DNA from: UMGS1696 sp964621165
Lineage (GTDB): Bacteria > Bacillota > Clostridia > Oscillospirales > CAG-272
Assembly (NCBI GenBank): GCA_964621165.1
Contig: CAZULC010000014.1
Span: forward strand, 1 to 54,905
Length of the DNA stretch: 54,905 nucleotides
Reading direction: 5' to 3'
Shown here: positions 8,318-17,972 of the stretch, piece by piece
How positions within the stretch are numbered: the first letter of the stretch is position 1
Layout of the letters: every line of letters starts with the position of its first letter
Made by a program: the position numbers and the translations under genes
Notes under the pieces: generated by a model
What the model was told of the DNA's origin: nothing
What the model saw: only the letters and a program-made list of their open reading frames with translations
Database searches by the model: none

Positions 8318-8626
8318 ATGGAGACGTGCGTTCTTTTGCGCTACCAAGGCGCTAGGGAATTTGTCAATGTTCCGTATGAACCGGAGAACGCTGACTATCT
8401 GAGGGATATGCCAGGGAATGCGAGCTACAGGGAGATCAAAGAGTGGATACAGCAGGAGTATGGCATGATGGTATCCAGCTTGTATGTCGCCCAGGTGAAG
8501 CGGAAGCACGGCATCATCGAGCGAGAAAATTACAATACCGGAAAGGGTGGGCATAAGGTGCCGCAATGCCCGCCTGAAAAGGAGCAGGCAATCGAAGAAA
8601 CCCTCCGGTACTTTAGGATGACATGA
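8318..8626 (+). pseudogene. C-terminal domain of an RlmD-type RNA methyltransferase, orphaned
   Basis: The translation VNVPYEPENADYLRDMPGNASYREIKEWIQQEYGMMVSSLYVAQVKRKHGI ending CPPEKEQAIEETLRYFRM matches the C-terminal extension found on many Clostridial 23S rRNA uracil methyltransferases and their mobile-element copies. The methyltransferase domain is missing. The ATG at 8318 is probably fortuitous, because it sits at the junction with a minus-strand gene. The sequence is well preserved over about 95 codons, so the truncation is likely recent. Confidence 0.55.
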
Positions 8627-8812
8627 TCACCCTATGGGCTGCCTGGATACTCATTCGGATGCCCAAAATCGGAAAAATAATTTTGTGAATTTTTTGTGAA
8701 CGTTTTGGCCCGTCTGAGCCCTTGATTCCCGCGGCTTCGCGGCGACCACTTTTTTTGAGAATATTTTGAGAAAATGGCGAGGTCTTGACATACTGAAAAG
8801 TACGTTTTTCCC
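8627..8812. other. Short non-coding stretch between remnants
   Basis: I see no gene, promoter or repeat here. The sequence links the RlmD-type tail to the SLH remnant and contains only short T-rich runs. Confidence 0.5.
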
Positions 8813-9379
8813 TTCGAGGATGTTTCCGTTGACGATTGGTACTACAGATACGTCGAATATGCCGACAAAAAGGGGCTTTTCAACGGCAAAACTGAAACTG
8901 CATTCTGTCCGGACGAATACATAACTCTTGCGGAGTGCGTCAAACCGGCTTCGTGCCTGCATCAGCTTAATGCCGACGAAGAGATAACTCTGACAAACGT
9001 CGATCCGTGGTACAGTAATTATGTTGATTACGGTATATTGAATTATTATACAAATTTCTTTGAGTTTACGGATGAGGACATGAACCTGCCAGTGACGCGC
9101 GACGTTTACGTGAACATATTCTGCTACGCTATGCCAAGTAAAAGTTTCACGCTGGTCAACGATATTTCCGATGGAAGCATTACCGACCTTGACGGAAACC
9201 GGTATAAGGATAACATTTATAAAATGTGCCGCTACGGAATCCTCAACGGCAAGGACGAAAGGGGCACATTCTGACCGTATGATTTTGCCAAGAGAACCGA
9301 CGTCGTAGCAATTTTAGTTTGCTTGATGGACACAAACTACTGCGTCGGCGTGCCGGTGGGGCTTGATTCAGCCGAGTAA
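8813..9379 (+). pseudogene. S-layer homology (SLH) repeat fragment
   Basis: Three SLH-like repeats can be read. The first is FEDVSVDDWYYRYVEYADKKGL with FCPDEYITLAECVK. The second is NVDPWYSNYVDYGIL with PVTRDVYVNIFCYAM. The third is YKDNIYKMCRYGILNGKDERGTF with PYDFAKRTDVVAILVCLM. A TGA at 9272 interrupts the third repeat, and no start, signal peptide or remaining protein is present. SLH domains anchor proteins to cell-wall polymers. This one is the broken end of a larger surface protein. Confidence 0.7.
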
Positions 9380-9410
9380 AACTCCAAACAAAGCATAATT
9401 TTATTCATTC

Positions 9411-10515
9411 ACTGTCGCTGACCCATGTTCCGCGGGTATTTTGCCTATTCCTTCCGCAACTGCGCGGTCGTTGTCGAACATAATTTTCCACAGCCGAATC
9501 ATCTCCGACTGCACCGCAGTGCTTTGAATCAGCTCAAATGATTTTTCACAGGCATGTATCCTGTTTCCGGTCCAACTTGGAGCAGATTCCAGATTTTCCG
9601 ACCGGTTCCGTGAGTTTCTCCGTTGTTGTTCGCGGTGTAGCGGGAGAAAAATAGCTCTTTCAGGTGGACTTTGACGCTTTCGTCAGCACTGAGGCTCGAG
9701 AGCAGGTTGTCGGACGAACAGAACGCCTCAGCCGCGTGCCACCGTGACTCAATTGGAACGCCGTTGATTCCCATCATTTTAAAGGCCAAATCCACGGCGT
9801 TTTTTGGCATCACGTCTGACAGGTCGGAGTAAATTTCCTGCTCCAGTCTATCGTGGGACAGGTCGTTTAGAACTCTATATATCCGCATGAGACTGTCCAT
9901 GTATGTCATTTTCCGCAGGGTCCGGCCGGTTATTACAATCCAGTCATGGAAGACGGCGTTTGTCTCCGTGATCATCTTCCCGCCCGTCTGCATGAGCGTA
10001 ATTCCGTCATCCGTGTATCCGCAGACAACGTTCCAGCACCTCGCCCACTCCATCTTGTCAGGCCACATTTGATTTCTGGTGTTCGCGGTTATCGCAGTGC
10101 AACCGTCATTAATTGCTTTCTTTATTCGCTGACTCATTTCCCCAGCGGATTTATCCGTATATCTCTCATATGAAAGTCCGGTGAAATCCATCAGGTCTGA
10201 GACGAACGGTTCTTCCCAACGCCAGCCTGTTTTCACCCTGGGTAAAGTGTGGAAACCAACACAGTCGTCCTCGGGATAGTCGAAGGTGAAGGCAAGTCCA
10301 CTGTCTTTCATAAGTGTGTGGTACAGCATTTCCTGATGCTTTTTCAGGGTATCGCAGTCCGAACATTTGACGCAGTACGTACCTTTCTGCGAACAAAAAT
10401 ATGGGATTTCCTTTATTATTCCAAGACATGGCATGACGGCATTGGACAGAGCGGCAATAAAGTTATCCGACTCAGTTCCATTCGGAAAGGGGACGACAGG
10501 AATCTGTTTTGACAT
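9411..10515 (-). pseudogene. Cys-cluster protein with a papain-like-fold candidate, C-terminal frameshift
   Basis: The main frame (9529-10515, 328 aa) starts with MSKQIPVVPFPNGTESDNF and has a CVKCSDC cluster near residue 48. Its central region, WARCWNVVCGYTDDGITLMQTGG, recalls the His-bearing strand of C39/BtrH-type papain folds. The frame ends early. Near 9590 a shift restores ESAPSWTGNRIHACEKSFELIQST through IPAEHGSATVNE, with a stop at 9411. It may be a recent pseudogene or a sequencing frameshift. A decayed relative is at 7086-7473. I do not know the function. Confidence 0.5.
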
Positions 10516-10612
10516 GGCGGCGCTCCTTATGAGTTTTTTATTATATTATATCACAGCCATATTGGTAATATATTATCAAACTACTAACATTTGTTCTAAT
10601 TCCGGACATAAT

Positions 10613-10649
10613 AAAAAAACGGCCGTTCCATGAGAGTGACCGTTTTTTT
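10613..10649 (-). terminator. Bidirectional intrinsic terminator after the ABC operon
   Basis: A 12-base stem (seven A, CGGCC paired with GACCG and seven T, one G-U pair) with a 13-base loop ends in a T run on either strand. It lies nine bases beyond the stop of the last ABC gene. Confidence 0.8.
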
Positions 10650-10657
10650 ATATTGTT

Positions 10658-12574
10658 TTACGCCTGTACAGCGTTTTTTCTGTATTTTTCAGCCTGGAGC
10701 CGGAACATTTCCGCGTATTTGCCATCCTGCTCCATCAGTTCATCGTGGCTTCCCTGTTCGATTAGACTGCCGCTGTCGAACATGAGGATGCGGTCGGCCA
10801 TGCGAGTGGTTGAAAGTCTGTGGCTAATGAACACTACCGTTTTGTCTCTGGCGTACTCGAGGATGGTGTGGTTCAGATCGTATTCAGCCGAAGGGTCGAG
10901 GGCGGATGAGGGTTCGTCCATAATTATGAGGCTGTATGGCTGGGCGAAAATCCGTGCGATTGCAACCTTTTGGGTTTCACCGCCAGAGAGGTTCACGCCG
11001 TCGTCGTAGAATTCCTTGGTCAGTTCGGTGTCCATTCCCTTTTCAAGCTCCCGGAGTTTGTCGCCGAAGGTAGCCTGCTCGAGGGCTTTCTCCACTTTGG
11101 GACGGTCGGAATCAGTGCATTCTCCGCCGAGGACGTTTTCCGCGATCGTCGCCGCGAAGATTTTGTAATCCTGAAAAACCGTTCCGATATTTGAGCGCAG
11201 TGTGGCCAGGTCGTACTCGCGGAGGTTTTTACCGTTGTACAGGATCTCTCCCTCGGTTGGGTCGTACAGGCGCATGAGCAGCTTGGTGAGTGTGGTCTTT
11301 CCTGCGCCGTTGTAGCCGACGATTGCGATTTTCTCACCCCGGTGAATGGTGAGGCAGACGTGCTCGAGGGGATTTTTCTTCGGTTCGGACTTTTCCGCTG
11401 TCTTGGAAGCAGCATTTTCGCCATTTTTATCCTTGTTTTCGCCGTCCTTTTTTTCATCATTACCGCTGTTGGGGTAGGCGAAGGAGACGTTTTTCAGCTC
11501 GATCGTCTCGAAAATGCCGGCTTTGAGCTTACCGCTTACAATAGTCGGTTTGTAGTCCATGAATTTCACGTACTTGCCGATGTATTGGGCGTTGTCGGGC
11601 ATGCGGGTCAGTTTTTCCGCAAGGTCGTACATGCGCCACTTCAGCTTCCAGATTATGTTAATCGAAGCCACGAATCCGCCGAACTGTGCTGTACCGTCGT
11701 AGAGCTTGAATAGAAGCATGACCACAGGGAGATACTGCACAATTTCGTCTGCCAGATTCATCGCCACTTTGAAGGCGTAAATCTTCTTTCGCGTTTGTAC
11801 TTTTTCATCAATGATTTTATCAACGTCGTCGCTGTAGATTTTTTGCAGATTTTCTCCGGCTGAGCTGATTCTCAGCTCCTTTGCGTAGTCCGACAGGTGA
11901 TATACCCGGTTGACGTATGAGTTTTTGCGGAGCAGGGGCTTGAGTCGTTCGTTCATTTTGAAGTATAGCTTGTTTACAAACTGCGACGCCGCCATGCTTC
12001 CCAGTGCGCCAAAGAACAATATCAGACCGACAACTATATCCACCTGCATCATGAGAGCGGACAGGGTTGTGATTCCTATGAGGTATTCTATAATATTAGC
12101 GGTATCGCCCAGCACCTGGCACGCTCTTCCCTTTGATTCGTCCATTGCCCAAACGTAGTCGTTGTAGAACTTCGGGTCGTCGTAGCAGGCGAGGTCCATT
12201 TTCAGTGCATGGCGGAACAGCTCCTCGTGCATTCTGTGCTGTAATTTTTTGTCTACAATTGGCTGATAATACTGGTAGTACCACGCGTAGAACAGGTTGA
12301 TTCCCAGATTCACGACAAGTATGACTGTGATGTAGCCCGCAATTTCGCTAAAGGTTACGTCGGGTTTGTCGAAGGCGTTGAACAGCGCGTAGTTGAAAAT
12401 TGTCGTTACTGAGGATGATATACCGCCGATTAAGCCGACGACTACCATGAAAACAATGTACTGCGGTGTCATCTGGGCGATTTTTTTCAGCATCAGGAGG
12501 TTGTAGCCAATCACCTGACCGAGGGGCATTTTATCCTTTTTGTCTTTTTTCTTCTTTTTATCCGTTTTCGGCAT
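10658..12574 (-). CDS. ABC exporter half-transporter, subunit 2 (638 aa)
   Basis: An N-terminal type-1 exporter membrane domain (about residues 30-320) is followed by an ATPase domain. The ATPase has Walker A GYNGAGKT at 420-427, an intact LSGGETQ signature, Walker B SLIIMDEP and the switch His in FISHRLS. An unusual charged insert of about 32 residues, rich in Lys, Glu and Asn, lies at 371-402 between the first strand and Walker A. The gene overlaps its partner by 17 bases, so a heterodimer is expected. The substrate is unknown; peptide or drug export is usual for this family. Confidence 0.88.
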   Translation of the reverse strand: MPKTDKKKKKDKKDKMPLGQVIGYNLLMLKKIAQMTPQYIVFMVVVGLIGGISSSVTTIFNYALFNAFDKPDVTFSEIAGYITVILVVNLGINLFYAWYYQYYQPIVDKKLQHRMHEELFRHALKMDLACYDDPKFYNDYVWAMDESKGRACQVLGDTANIIEYLIGITTLSALMMQVDIVVGLILFFGALGSMAASQFVNKLYFKMNERLKPLLRKNSYVNRVYHLSDYAKELRISSAGENLQKIYSDDVDKIIDEKVQTRKKIYAFKVAMNLADEIVQYLPVVMLLFKLYDGTAQFGGFVASINIIWKLKWRMYDLAEKLTRMPDNAQYIGKYVKFMDYKPTIVSGKLKAGIFETIELKNVSFAYPNSGNDEKKDGENKDKNGENAASKTAEKSEPKKNPLEHVCLTIHRGEKIAIVGYNGAGKTTLTKLLMRLYDPTEGEILYNGKNLREYDLATLRSNIGTVFQDYKIFAATIAENVLGGECTDSDRPKVEKALEQATFGDKLRELEKGMDTELTKEFYDDGVNLSGGETQKVAIARIFAQPYSLIIMDEPSSALDPSAEYDLNHTILEYARDKTVVFISHRLSTTRMADRILMFDSGSLIEQGSHDELMEQDGKYAEMFRLQAEKYRKNAVQA

Positions 12575-14444
12575 TTCGTTTCACCTCGCTTTCCGTTTCC
12601 ACGTAGTTTTCAGCCTGCATCCTGAACATCTCGGCGTACCGTCCGTTTTTCGCCATCAGTTCGGAGTGACTTCCCTGCTCAACTATTTCGCCGTTGTCCA
12701 TGAGAAAAATCCGGTCGGCAATCACGGCTGAGGACAGGCGGTGGGAGATGAAGATGAGCGTGCGGTTTTGGCAGGCTTCCATCATGTTTTTGAACATATT
12801 GTATTCCGCGATTGGGTCGAGGGCGGAGGACGGTTCGTCAAGTATTACAAATGGCGAGTCGTTGGTGAACACCCTTGCGAGGGACACCTTCTGGGCCTCA
12901 CCAACGGACAGAACCGCGCCCTCGTCGTCAAATTCACGGGTAAGGGTGGTGTTGATTCCGTTTTTCAGGCTCATCACCTTGTCGTAGGCGCCGCTTTTCC
13001 TGAGAGCTTCCGTCACACGCTCGTCGTCCCCTTCACGTATGGGTCGGAGAAGAACGTTTTCAGCGACTGACAGTGAGAAGGTCTTGAAGTCCTGGAACAC
13101 CACGGTGAAGGCGTCTCGGTAGGAGTCGCTGTCGTAGTCCGTCGAAGCATGTCCGTTCAGCGCGATTTTGCCGGAGGTGGGTTCGTAAAGGTGGAGGAGC
13201 AGCTTGACAAGGGTAGTTTTTCCCGATCCGTTGTGACCGACCAGCGCGATTTTTTCCCCGGGCTTGATGTTAAGGCTGATGTTCTTGAGAGTGGGCTTTT
13301 CCGCGCCGAAGTAAGTGAATGACACATCGTTCAGGCTCAGCTCACCCTTTTCGGCTTTCATGCCCTGATTCAGCTTCTTGATTTTCGGCTCGTATTCCAT
13401 GAAGTAACGGTAATCCTCTATGTACATTGCGTGGTTTCTGAACTCGCTGAACACTCCCGCGATTCGCATGAGGTCGTTTGAAACCGTGTAAATCGAGTTG
13501 AACACCACAAGGCAGTCGCCAATCATCATGGTACGGCTGACAAGGGTGCGGAATCCGGCGTACATTGTGGCGGCAAACGAGGTAATTTCCGCGCCGGAAT
13601 ATACGAAAAGCTCTAGAATTGTGGTCTTTAAGCCGTATTTGCGGAATAGTGCTATGTAATCCGTCTGCGCAACCTCGTAGATTCGCTTCATCAGTCCGGG
13701 TATGCCGGAGAGACGCATTTCCTTCGCGTAATCGTTGAGGTAGAAGGTTCGCTGGACGTAGCCCTCTTTTCGGTCAAGCACACGCCGCTCGTCGGTTCGC
13801 TCCTTGCCGACCTTGTTGCGTTTGTTGCGAACCAGGCTGAAAATAAGCGGGATTAGACCGAATACAATCAGCAGCGGGTCGATGAAGAACAGCATAAGGC
13901 TGGTGGAAAACAGCGACACTCCCACCCAAATCAAGCCGTCTGTGGTGTAAACCACGTCCATGCACCGACCGTAGACGTTGTCCATTGCTTTCACGTATTT
14001 GTCGTAGAACGCGGGATTTTCGTAGCATTCAAGCTCCACTTCCGCCGCTTTTTTGAACATTTCGCTCTCGATCTTCTCCACAATCCTCTGATCGTAGCGG
14101 GGATAGAGAAGCTCCGACAGGGCATCGGTGACTGACATCCAGATGAAATCCGCCACCACAAGGGCAAGCAGCATTCCGATAACCTCCGTGGCAGGCTGTC
14201 CCATTTCGTAGCGGTTGACGATTTCACGCAGGAGCCACACATCGAGGAGGAATTCGAATATGGCGCTTCCAACCGACCAGAAGAAATACGTGGGCAGGAA
14301 CGACGGCGCGACTTTGTGAATCATGCTCAGGGCGTAGAGATTGTTTTGGAATACCCGTCGGGTTTTCAAGGCGTTGGGGTCTTTCTTTTTCTTCTCTTTT
14401 TTTACTTTTTTACTGTTCGTTTTTGTTTCTTTCAATGAAATCAT
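12558..14444 (-). CDS. ABC exporter half-transporter, subunit 1 (628 aa)
   Basis: This is a membrane domain plus ATPase with Walker A GHNGSGKT and Walker B FVILDEPSSALDP. The signature is altered to LSVGEAQ instead of LSGGE, which fits the degenerate half of a heterodimeric exporter. The start is uncertain. The ATG at 14444 directly abuts an AGGAG ribosome site, whereas a TTG at 14435 is better spaced. The frame overlaps the upstream regulator gene by 35 bases, so the regulator and both transporter halves form one operon. Confidence 0.87.
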   Translation of the reverse strand: MISLKETKTNSKKVKKEKKKKDPNALKTRRVFQNNLYALSMIHKVAPSFLPTYFFWSVGSAIFEFLLDVWLLREIVNRYEMGQPATEVIGMLLALVVADFIWMSVTDALSELLYPRYDQRIVEKIESEMFKKAAEVELECYENPAFYDKYVKAMDNVYGRCMDVVYTTDGLIWVGVSLFSTSLMLFFIDPLLIVFGLIPLIFSLVRNKRNKVGKERTDERRVLDRKEGYVQRTFYLNDYAKEMRLSGIPGLMKRIYEVAQTDYIALFRKYGLKTTILELFVYSGAEITSFAATMYAGFRTLVSRTMMIGDCLVVFNSIYTVSNDLMRIAGVFSEFRNHAMYIEDYRYFMEYEPKIKKLNQGMKAEKGELSLNDVSFTYFGAEKPTLKNISLNIKPGEKIALVGHNGSGKTTLVKLLLHLYEPTSGKIALNGHASTDYDSDSYRDAFTVVFQDFKTFSLSVAENVLLRPIREGDDERVTEALRKSGAYDKVMSLKNGINTTLTREFDDEGAVLSVGEAQKVSLARVFTNDSPFVILDEPSSALDPIAEYNMFKNMMEACQNRTLIFISHRLSSAVIADRIFLMDNGEIVEQGSHSELMAKNGRYAEMFRMQAENYVETESEVKRNAENG

Positions 14445-15432
14445 CTCCTGTTAACAGTGAAGTCAGATAGTCGTTGGTTTTTCTCGCGGCTTTCTCGATG
14501 TAGTTTTGGTTGATTGAATAGAAGATCTGCAGTCCTTTTTTCGACGACACTTGTATGAGATAGCCGTCGCTAAGGGCTTCCATGTGGCGAAGGGTGGTTG
14601 ACAGCGGAATTCCGGTCTGCCGCGAGACGTCGCTTACGGTCATTTCCCCGGATGACGACAGAGTGGTCAGAATCAACCGGCGGTGGTGGCTGCCTAGGTG
14701 TTCGAGGAACGCGCCGAGGTCAACTTTATCTTCGTCAAGCTCTTCAATAAGAGCGGGGATATGATTCAGTCCAAGAAGCAGGCGCATCTCTCCCCCCCCC
14801 GCTTCGTCAGCGAAAAACAGGCTTGGCCGGAGAATCGAGAAGGACACAGTAACTTTCCCGAATGAATCCAAGCGAATTTTTCGTGTATCGTAGTAGATTT
14901 TGTCGTACTTGCCTGAGCTTAGCTCGGAAAAAATCCCGTCGGTTTCATTTTTGCATACCTTGTGGAGAAGTTCGACCTGTTTTTCGACAACCGTCAGTGT
15001 CCGGCAAAGCTCTCTGACCGCGTGAGAAAAATATGTGAGGCACATGTGCGCCCGGTATTTGAAATCGGTGGTGTATCCCATTCGGTCAAGCCGTTCCGCG
15101 GTTTTCACGGAGCAATCGGACTCAGTCGGAATATCATCGGAAAAAAGAGAACGCAGAACAAGCCGTCGAAGTTCGTTCTCACCTTCGTCTTCTTCGAGAA
15201 TGCGTGAAAAATCAGCGGTTGACATGAGATTTTTTTGATCAGCAAGAAACGCGAGAGCCGGACTTTCACCTTTCAGGCTTGGCGCCGCGAAGAAAAACGG
15301 CATCAGAATAGGCGGTATATCCACGTCAATCCTCGGAATGGATGAAGCGAAGCCTGATTCAGGGGAAAAATGTGCGCTCAAGTACAGCAGCGAATCGTAT
15401 AAAAATCCAAAACTATCCAACAGATACATCAT
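14410..15432 (-). CDS. ArsR-like winged-helix regulator of the ABC operon (340 aa)
   Basis: The C-terminal 80 residues form a winged helix (RRLILTTLSSSGEMTVSDVSRQTGIPLSTTLRHMEAL) like ArsR-family proteins. The N-terminal 250 residues are a large unassigned domain, as in DUF5937-type regulators. I place the start at 15432 (or 15429). The longer TTG frame to 15486 would overlap the -10 box, while the tandem ATGs lie just after AGTGGTGG. It is first in the operon and probably senses the exported compound and controls its own promoter, which carries a palindrome. Confidence 0.72.
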   Translation of the reverse strand: MMYLLDSFGFLYDSLLYLSAHFSPESGFASSIPRIDVDIPPILMPFFFAAPSLKGESPALAFLADQKNLMSTADFSRILEEDEGENELRRLVLRSLFSDDIPTESDCSVKTAERLDRMGYTTDFKYRAHMCLTYFSHAVRELCRTLTVVEKQVELLHKVCKNETDGIFSELSSGKYDKIYYDTRKIRLDSFGKVTVSFSILRPSLFFADEAGGGEMRLLLGLNHIPALIEELDEDKVDLGAFLEHLGSHHRRLILTTLSSSGEMTVSDVSRQTGIPLSTTLRHMEALSDGYLIQVSSKKGLQIFYSINQNYIEKAARKTNDYLTSLLTGDDFIERNKNEQ

Positions 15433-15444
15433 ATTTGCCACCAC

Positions 15445-15502
15445 TTGAAATAAACTTGATTTCAACAGGGTATATATTACCACCAAGTGGAAGATATGTC
15501 AA
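15445..15502 (-). promoter_or_regulatory. Promoter and operator candidate of the regulator-ABC operon
   Basis: TTGACA (15497-15502), a 17-base spacer and TAATAT (15474-15479) form a near-consensus promoter. Between the -10 and the start codon lies a perfect inverted repeat, TTGAAAT-N7-ATTTCAA (15445-15465), a good operator candidate for the encoded winged-helix protein. Confidence 0.72.
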
Positions 15503-15585
15503 GTGTATTTTCTTTTTGTTTACACTTTTGTTACATTTATTTGGATGTCAGGTCATGAATTTCAAATAATGTACTTATAAAAACT

Positions 15586-15616
15586 AAAAAACGAGAGAGC
15601 ATCTCAACTCTCCCGT
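15586..15616 (-). terminator. Intrinsic terminator after the GyrI-like gene
   Basis: On the minus strand ACGGGAGAG pairs with CTCTCTCGT (one mismatch), followed by six T. It lies 35 bases beyond the stop of the gene at 15651. Confidence 0.72.
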
Positions 15617-15650
15617 TAGTTCCGGCATACACCGGTTACATAAGTATTTT

Positions 15651-16154
15651 TTATTTTACATAATAGCAATAATCCATGATGACTTTGCCGTGTTCGTCCG
15701 GAGTTGTATATCTCGGGCAGCAGCAGTTTTCGAATGACCAAACTCCGCCGTTCTTGTCCTGCCAGAGCCGGAACCCCTCTCTGAGCAAAGCCGGACAGCA
15801 TTCCCGCGTGTCGTGAACTTCGTTTTCCTTCCCGTAAATCCAGCAGGTTCCGAGGCTTCCCGCAGGAAAATCAACGGAAGAAAATCCGTACGGAACCAAT
15901 GTGCCGCCGGGTGCAAACATGCCGATCCAGTACTCAAACGGTGCGTTGTCCGCGTTACGTTCCAGTCCGACATATCCTCCTCCGCCCTCCCAGATTCGGC
16001 AGATGTTGTCGATTCCGCCCATTGCAACCTCGATTTTTTCAAACCATCCGTTCGCGAACCAATCGCCCCACCATCCTCCGAAATTAGGGTATTTCTTCCC
16101 GATAAACCGCATCGCCGGCACTCTTTCCCTGTAAATTTTGATAATCTCAGCCAT
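15651..16154 (-). CDS. GyrI-like / AraC effector-binding domain protein (167 aa)
   Basis: This is a stand-alone domain with the pattern of GyrI-like small-molecule binding proteins: an N-terminal strand MAEIIKIYRERVPAMRFIGKKY, a central EYWIGMFAPGGTLVPYGFSSVDFPAG and the final WxFE...DEHGKVIMDYCYYV. Proteins like this bind or sequester hydrophobic compounds and are often linked to multidrug regulators. An AGGAG site precedes the start. It is monocistronic, with its own terminator. No HTH is present, so it is not itself a DNA-binding regulator. Confidence 0.65.
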   Translation of the reverse strand: MAEIIKIYRERVPAMRFIGKKYPNFGGWWGDWFANGWFEKIEVAMGGIDNICRIWEGGGGYVGLERNADNAPFEYWIGMFAPGGTLVPYGFSSVDFPAGSLGTCWIYGKENEVHDTRECCPALLREGFRLWQDKNGGVWSFENCCCPRYTTPDEHGKVIMDYCYYVK

Positions 16155-16273
16155 TGCAGTATCTCCTTTTGTTTGGTTATGAATATAAGTTGCTCTTTAT
16201 ATCGATTATAGCATAAATATTCAAAAAAGTCAATATAATTTGGCTTGTTCAGCAAAATGTTACACTTTGTACG

Positions 16274-16311
16274 AAAAAACGAGAGAGCCGTTCCTGACTC
16301 CCTCGATTTTT
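16274..16311 (-). terminator. Intrinsic terminator after lysS
   Basis: CGAGGGAG pairs with CTCTCTCG across a short loop, and T tracts flank both sides. It closes the ftsE-to-lysS gene run. Confidence 0.75.
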
Positions 16312-16393
16312 GTTGGATTTTGGTAAAATCTGCAGTAATGCTGTTGACGCTGGTGGGAATTCTCCCGTTTTCTTGGGTTTACGTCTGTTTTTC

Positions 16394-17917
16394 TCACTTA
16401 TCCTGTTCCAGTGACTTCATTGTCGGGAACAGCAGAACGTCCCTTATGGCGGCGGAATCCGTGAGCAACATGCACATCCGGTCTATGCCGAAGCCGATTC
16501 CTCCTGTGGGGGGCATGCCTATCTCAAGGGAGTTCATGAAGTCCTCGTCGGTGCGGTTTGCTTCCTCATCCCCTTGCGCAAGCAGCTCCTCCTGAGCCTT
16601 GAATCTCTCGCGCTGGTCAATTGGGTCGTTCAGCTCGGAGTAGGCGTTTGCCATTTCCCAGCCGTTCATGAAAAACTCGAACCGCTCCACGTATCTGGGG
16701 TCCTCCGGCTTCTTCTTTGTCAACGGCGAGATTTCGATGGGGTGATCCATGACAAACGTCGGCTGAATCAGATGCTCCTCCGCGTATTCCTCAAAGAACA
16801 GGTTGATGATGTTGCCTCTCTTGTGCCTCTCTTCAAACTCAATTCCCTTCTCCCGTGCGACTGCCTTTGCTTCTTCGTCAGTGTTGATTTCATTAAAGTC
16901 CACGCCGGAGTACTTTTTCACGGCTTCTACCATTGTGATTTTCTCAAAGGGCTTGCCGAGGTCCATTTCAACGCCATTGTATACAATTGTCGTATTACCG
17001 AGAACCTCTTCGGCTACGTGGCGGTAGAGATTTTCCGTCAGATCCATCATGCCGTGGTAGTCGGTGTAGGCCTGGTACAGCTCCATCAGGGTGAACTCGG
17101 GGTTATGGCGGGTGTCGAGTCCTTCATTGCGGAAGACTCTGCCGATTTCATAAACTCTCTCAAGTCCGCCGACGATAAGACGCTTCAGGTAAAGTTCGAG
17201 GGAAATTCTGAGCTTGAAGTCCTCGTCAAGGGCATTAAAGTGGGTCTCGAAGGGTCTTGCCGACGCTCCACCTGCGTTTGCCACAAGCATGGGAGTCTCA
17301 ACCTCAATGAAGCCCTGATTGTCGAGGTATTTGCGAATTGTGCTGATTATTTTCGACCTCTTGATGAAGGTATCCTTGACCTCCGGGTTCATGATGAGGT
17401 CGACGTAGCGCTGGCGGTACCGTGAGTCGGTGTTTGTCAGGCCGTGGAACTTCTCCGGAAGAATCTGGAGGCTCTTTGAAAGAAGCGTTACGCTGTCGGT
17501 ATGTACGGAAATTTCGCCGGTTTTGGTCTTGAACACCGTACCCGTGATTCCCACAATGTCGCCAATGTCCATTTTCTTGAACTTGGCGTAGCTGTCTTCA
17601 CCCACGCAGTCACGGGCGACGTAGCACTGGATGGAGCCTTTTAAATCCTGAACGTTGCAGAAGGAAGCCTTGCCCATGATCCGCTTTGACATCATTCTTC
17701 CTGCCACTGAGACTTCACTGCCCTCGAGTTTTTCGAAGTTTTCCTTGATGTCGGAGCTGTGGTGGGTCTGGTTGTATTTTGTGATGACGAAGGGATCCTC
17801 TCCAGCTTCCACAAGTGCGGCCAGCTTATCTCGTCTCACCTTGAGAAGCTCGTTCAGCTCCTTCGCCGTCATCTCGGGCTTTTCTGTATTATTGGTATTA
17901 TTTACATTATCTGCCAT
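16394..17917 (-). CDS. lysS: Lysyl-tRNA synthetase, class II (507 aa)
   Basis: This cytoplasmic enzyme charges tRNA-Lys with lysine. An N-terminal OB-fold anticodon-binding domain (about 50-150) is followed by the class II core. Motif 2 reads GRVFRNEGLDTRHNPEFTLMELY and motif 3 reads GGIGFGIDRMCMLL. The start at 17917 has a GGAGG site seven bases upstream; the longer frame lacks one. The length is normal for bacterial LysS. It follows greA with 55 bases between and is probably the last gene of the operon that begins at ftsE. Confidence 0.96.
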   Translation of the reverse strand: MADNVNNTNNTEKPEMTAKELNELLKVRRDKLAALVEAGEDPFVITKYNQTHHSSDIKENFEKLEGSEVSVAGRMMSKRIMGKASFCNVQDLKGSIQCYVARDCVGEDSYAKFKKMDIGDIVGITGTVFKTKTGEISVHTDSVTLLSKSLQILPEKFHGLTNTDSRYRQRYVDLIMNPEVKDTFIKRSKIISTIRKYLDNQGFIEVETPMLVANAGGASARPFETHFNALDEDFKLRISLELYLKRLIVGGLERVYEIGRVFRNEGLDTRHNPEFTLMELYQAYTDYHGMMDLTENLYRHVAEEVLGNTTIVYNGVEMDLGKPFEKITMVEAVKKYSGVDFNEINTDEEAKAVAREKGIEFEERHKRGNIINLFFEEYAEEHLIQPTFVMDHPIEISPLTKKKPEDPRYVERFEFFMNGWEMANAYSELNDPIDQRERFKAQEELLAQGDEEANRTDEDFMNSLEIGMPPTGGIGFGIDRMCMLLTDSAAIRDVLLFPTMKSLEQDK

Positions 17918-17972
17918 TTTAATCCTCCATTGCGTGATATTGGTCCACAAAAATTGCGCTGTACCTCTGTTG

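Noticed and set aside
8318..8566. Minus-strand N-terminal extension of the 7991 frame
   Set aside because: It is exactly antisense to the well-matched RlmD-type C-terminal fragment, so only the part below 8318 is taken as former coding sequence.
15433..15486. TTG start at 15486 for the winged-helix regulator
   Set aside because: It would place the -10 box inside the coding sequence; the ATG pair at 15432/15429 fits the promoter and ribosome site.
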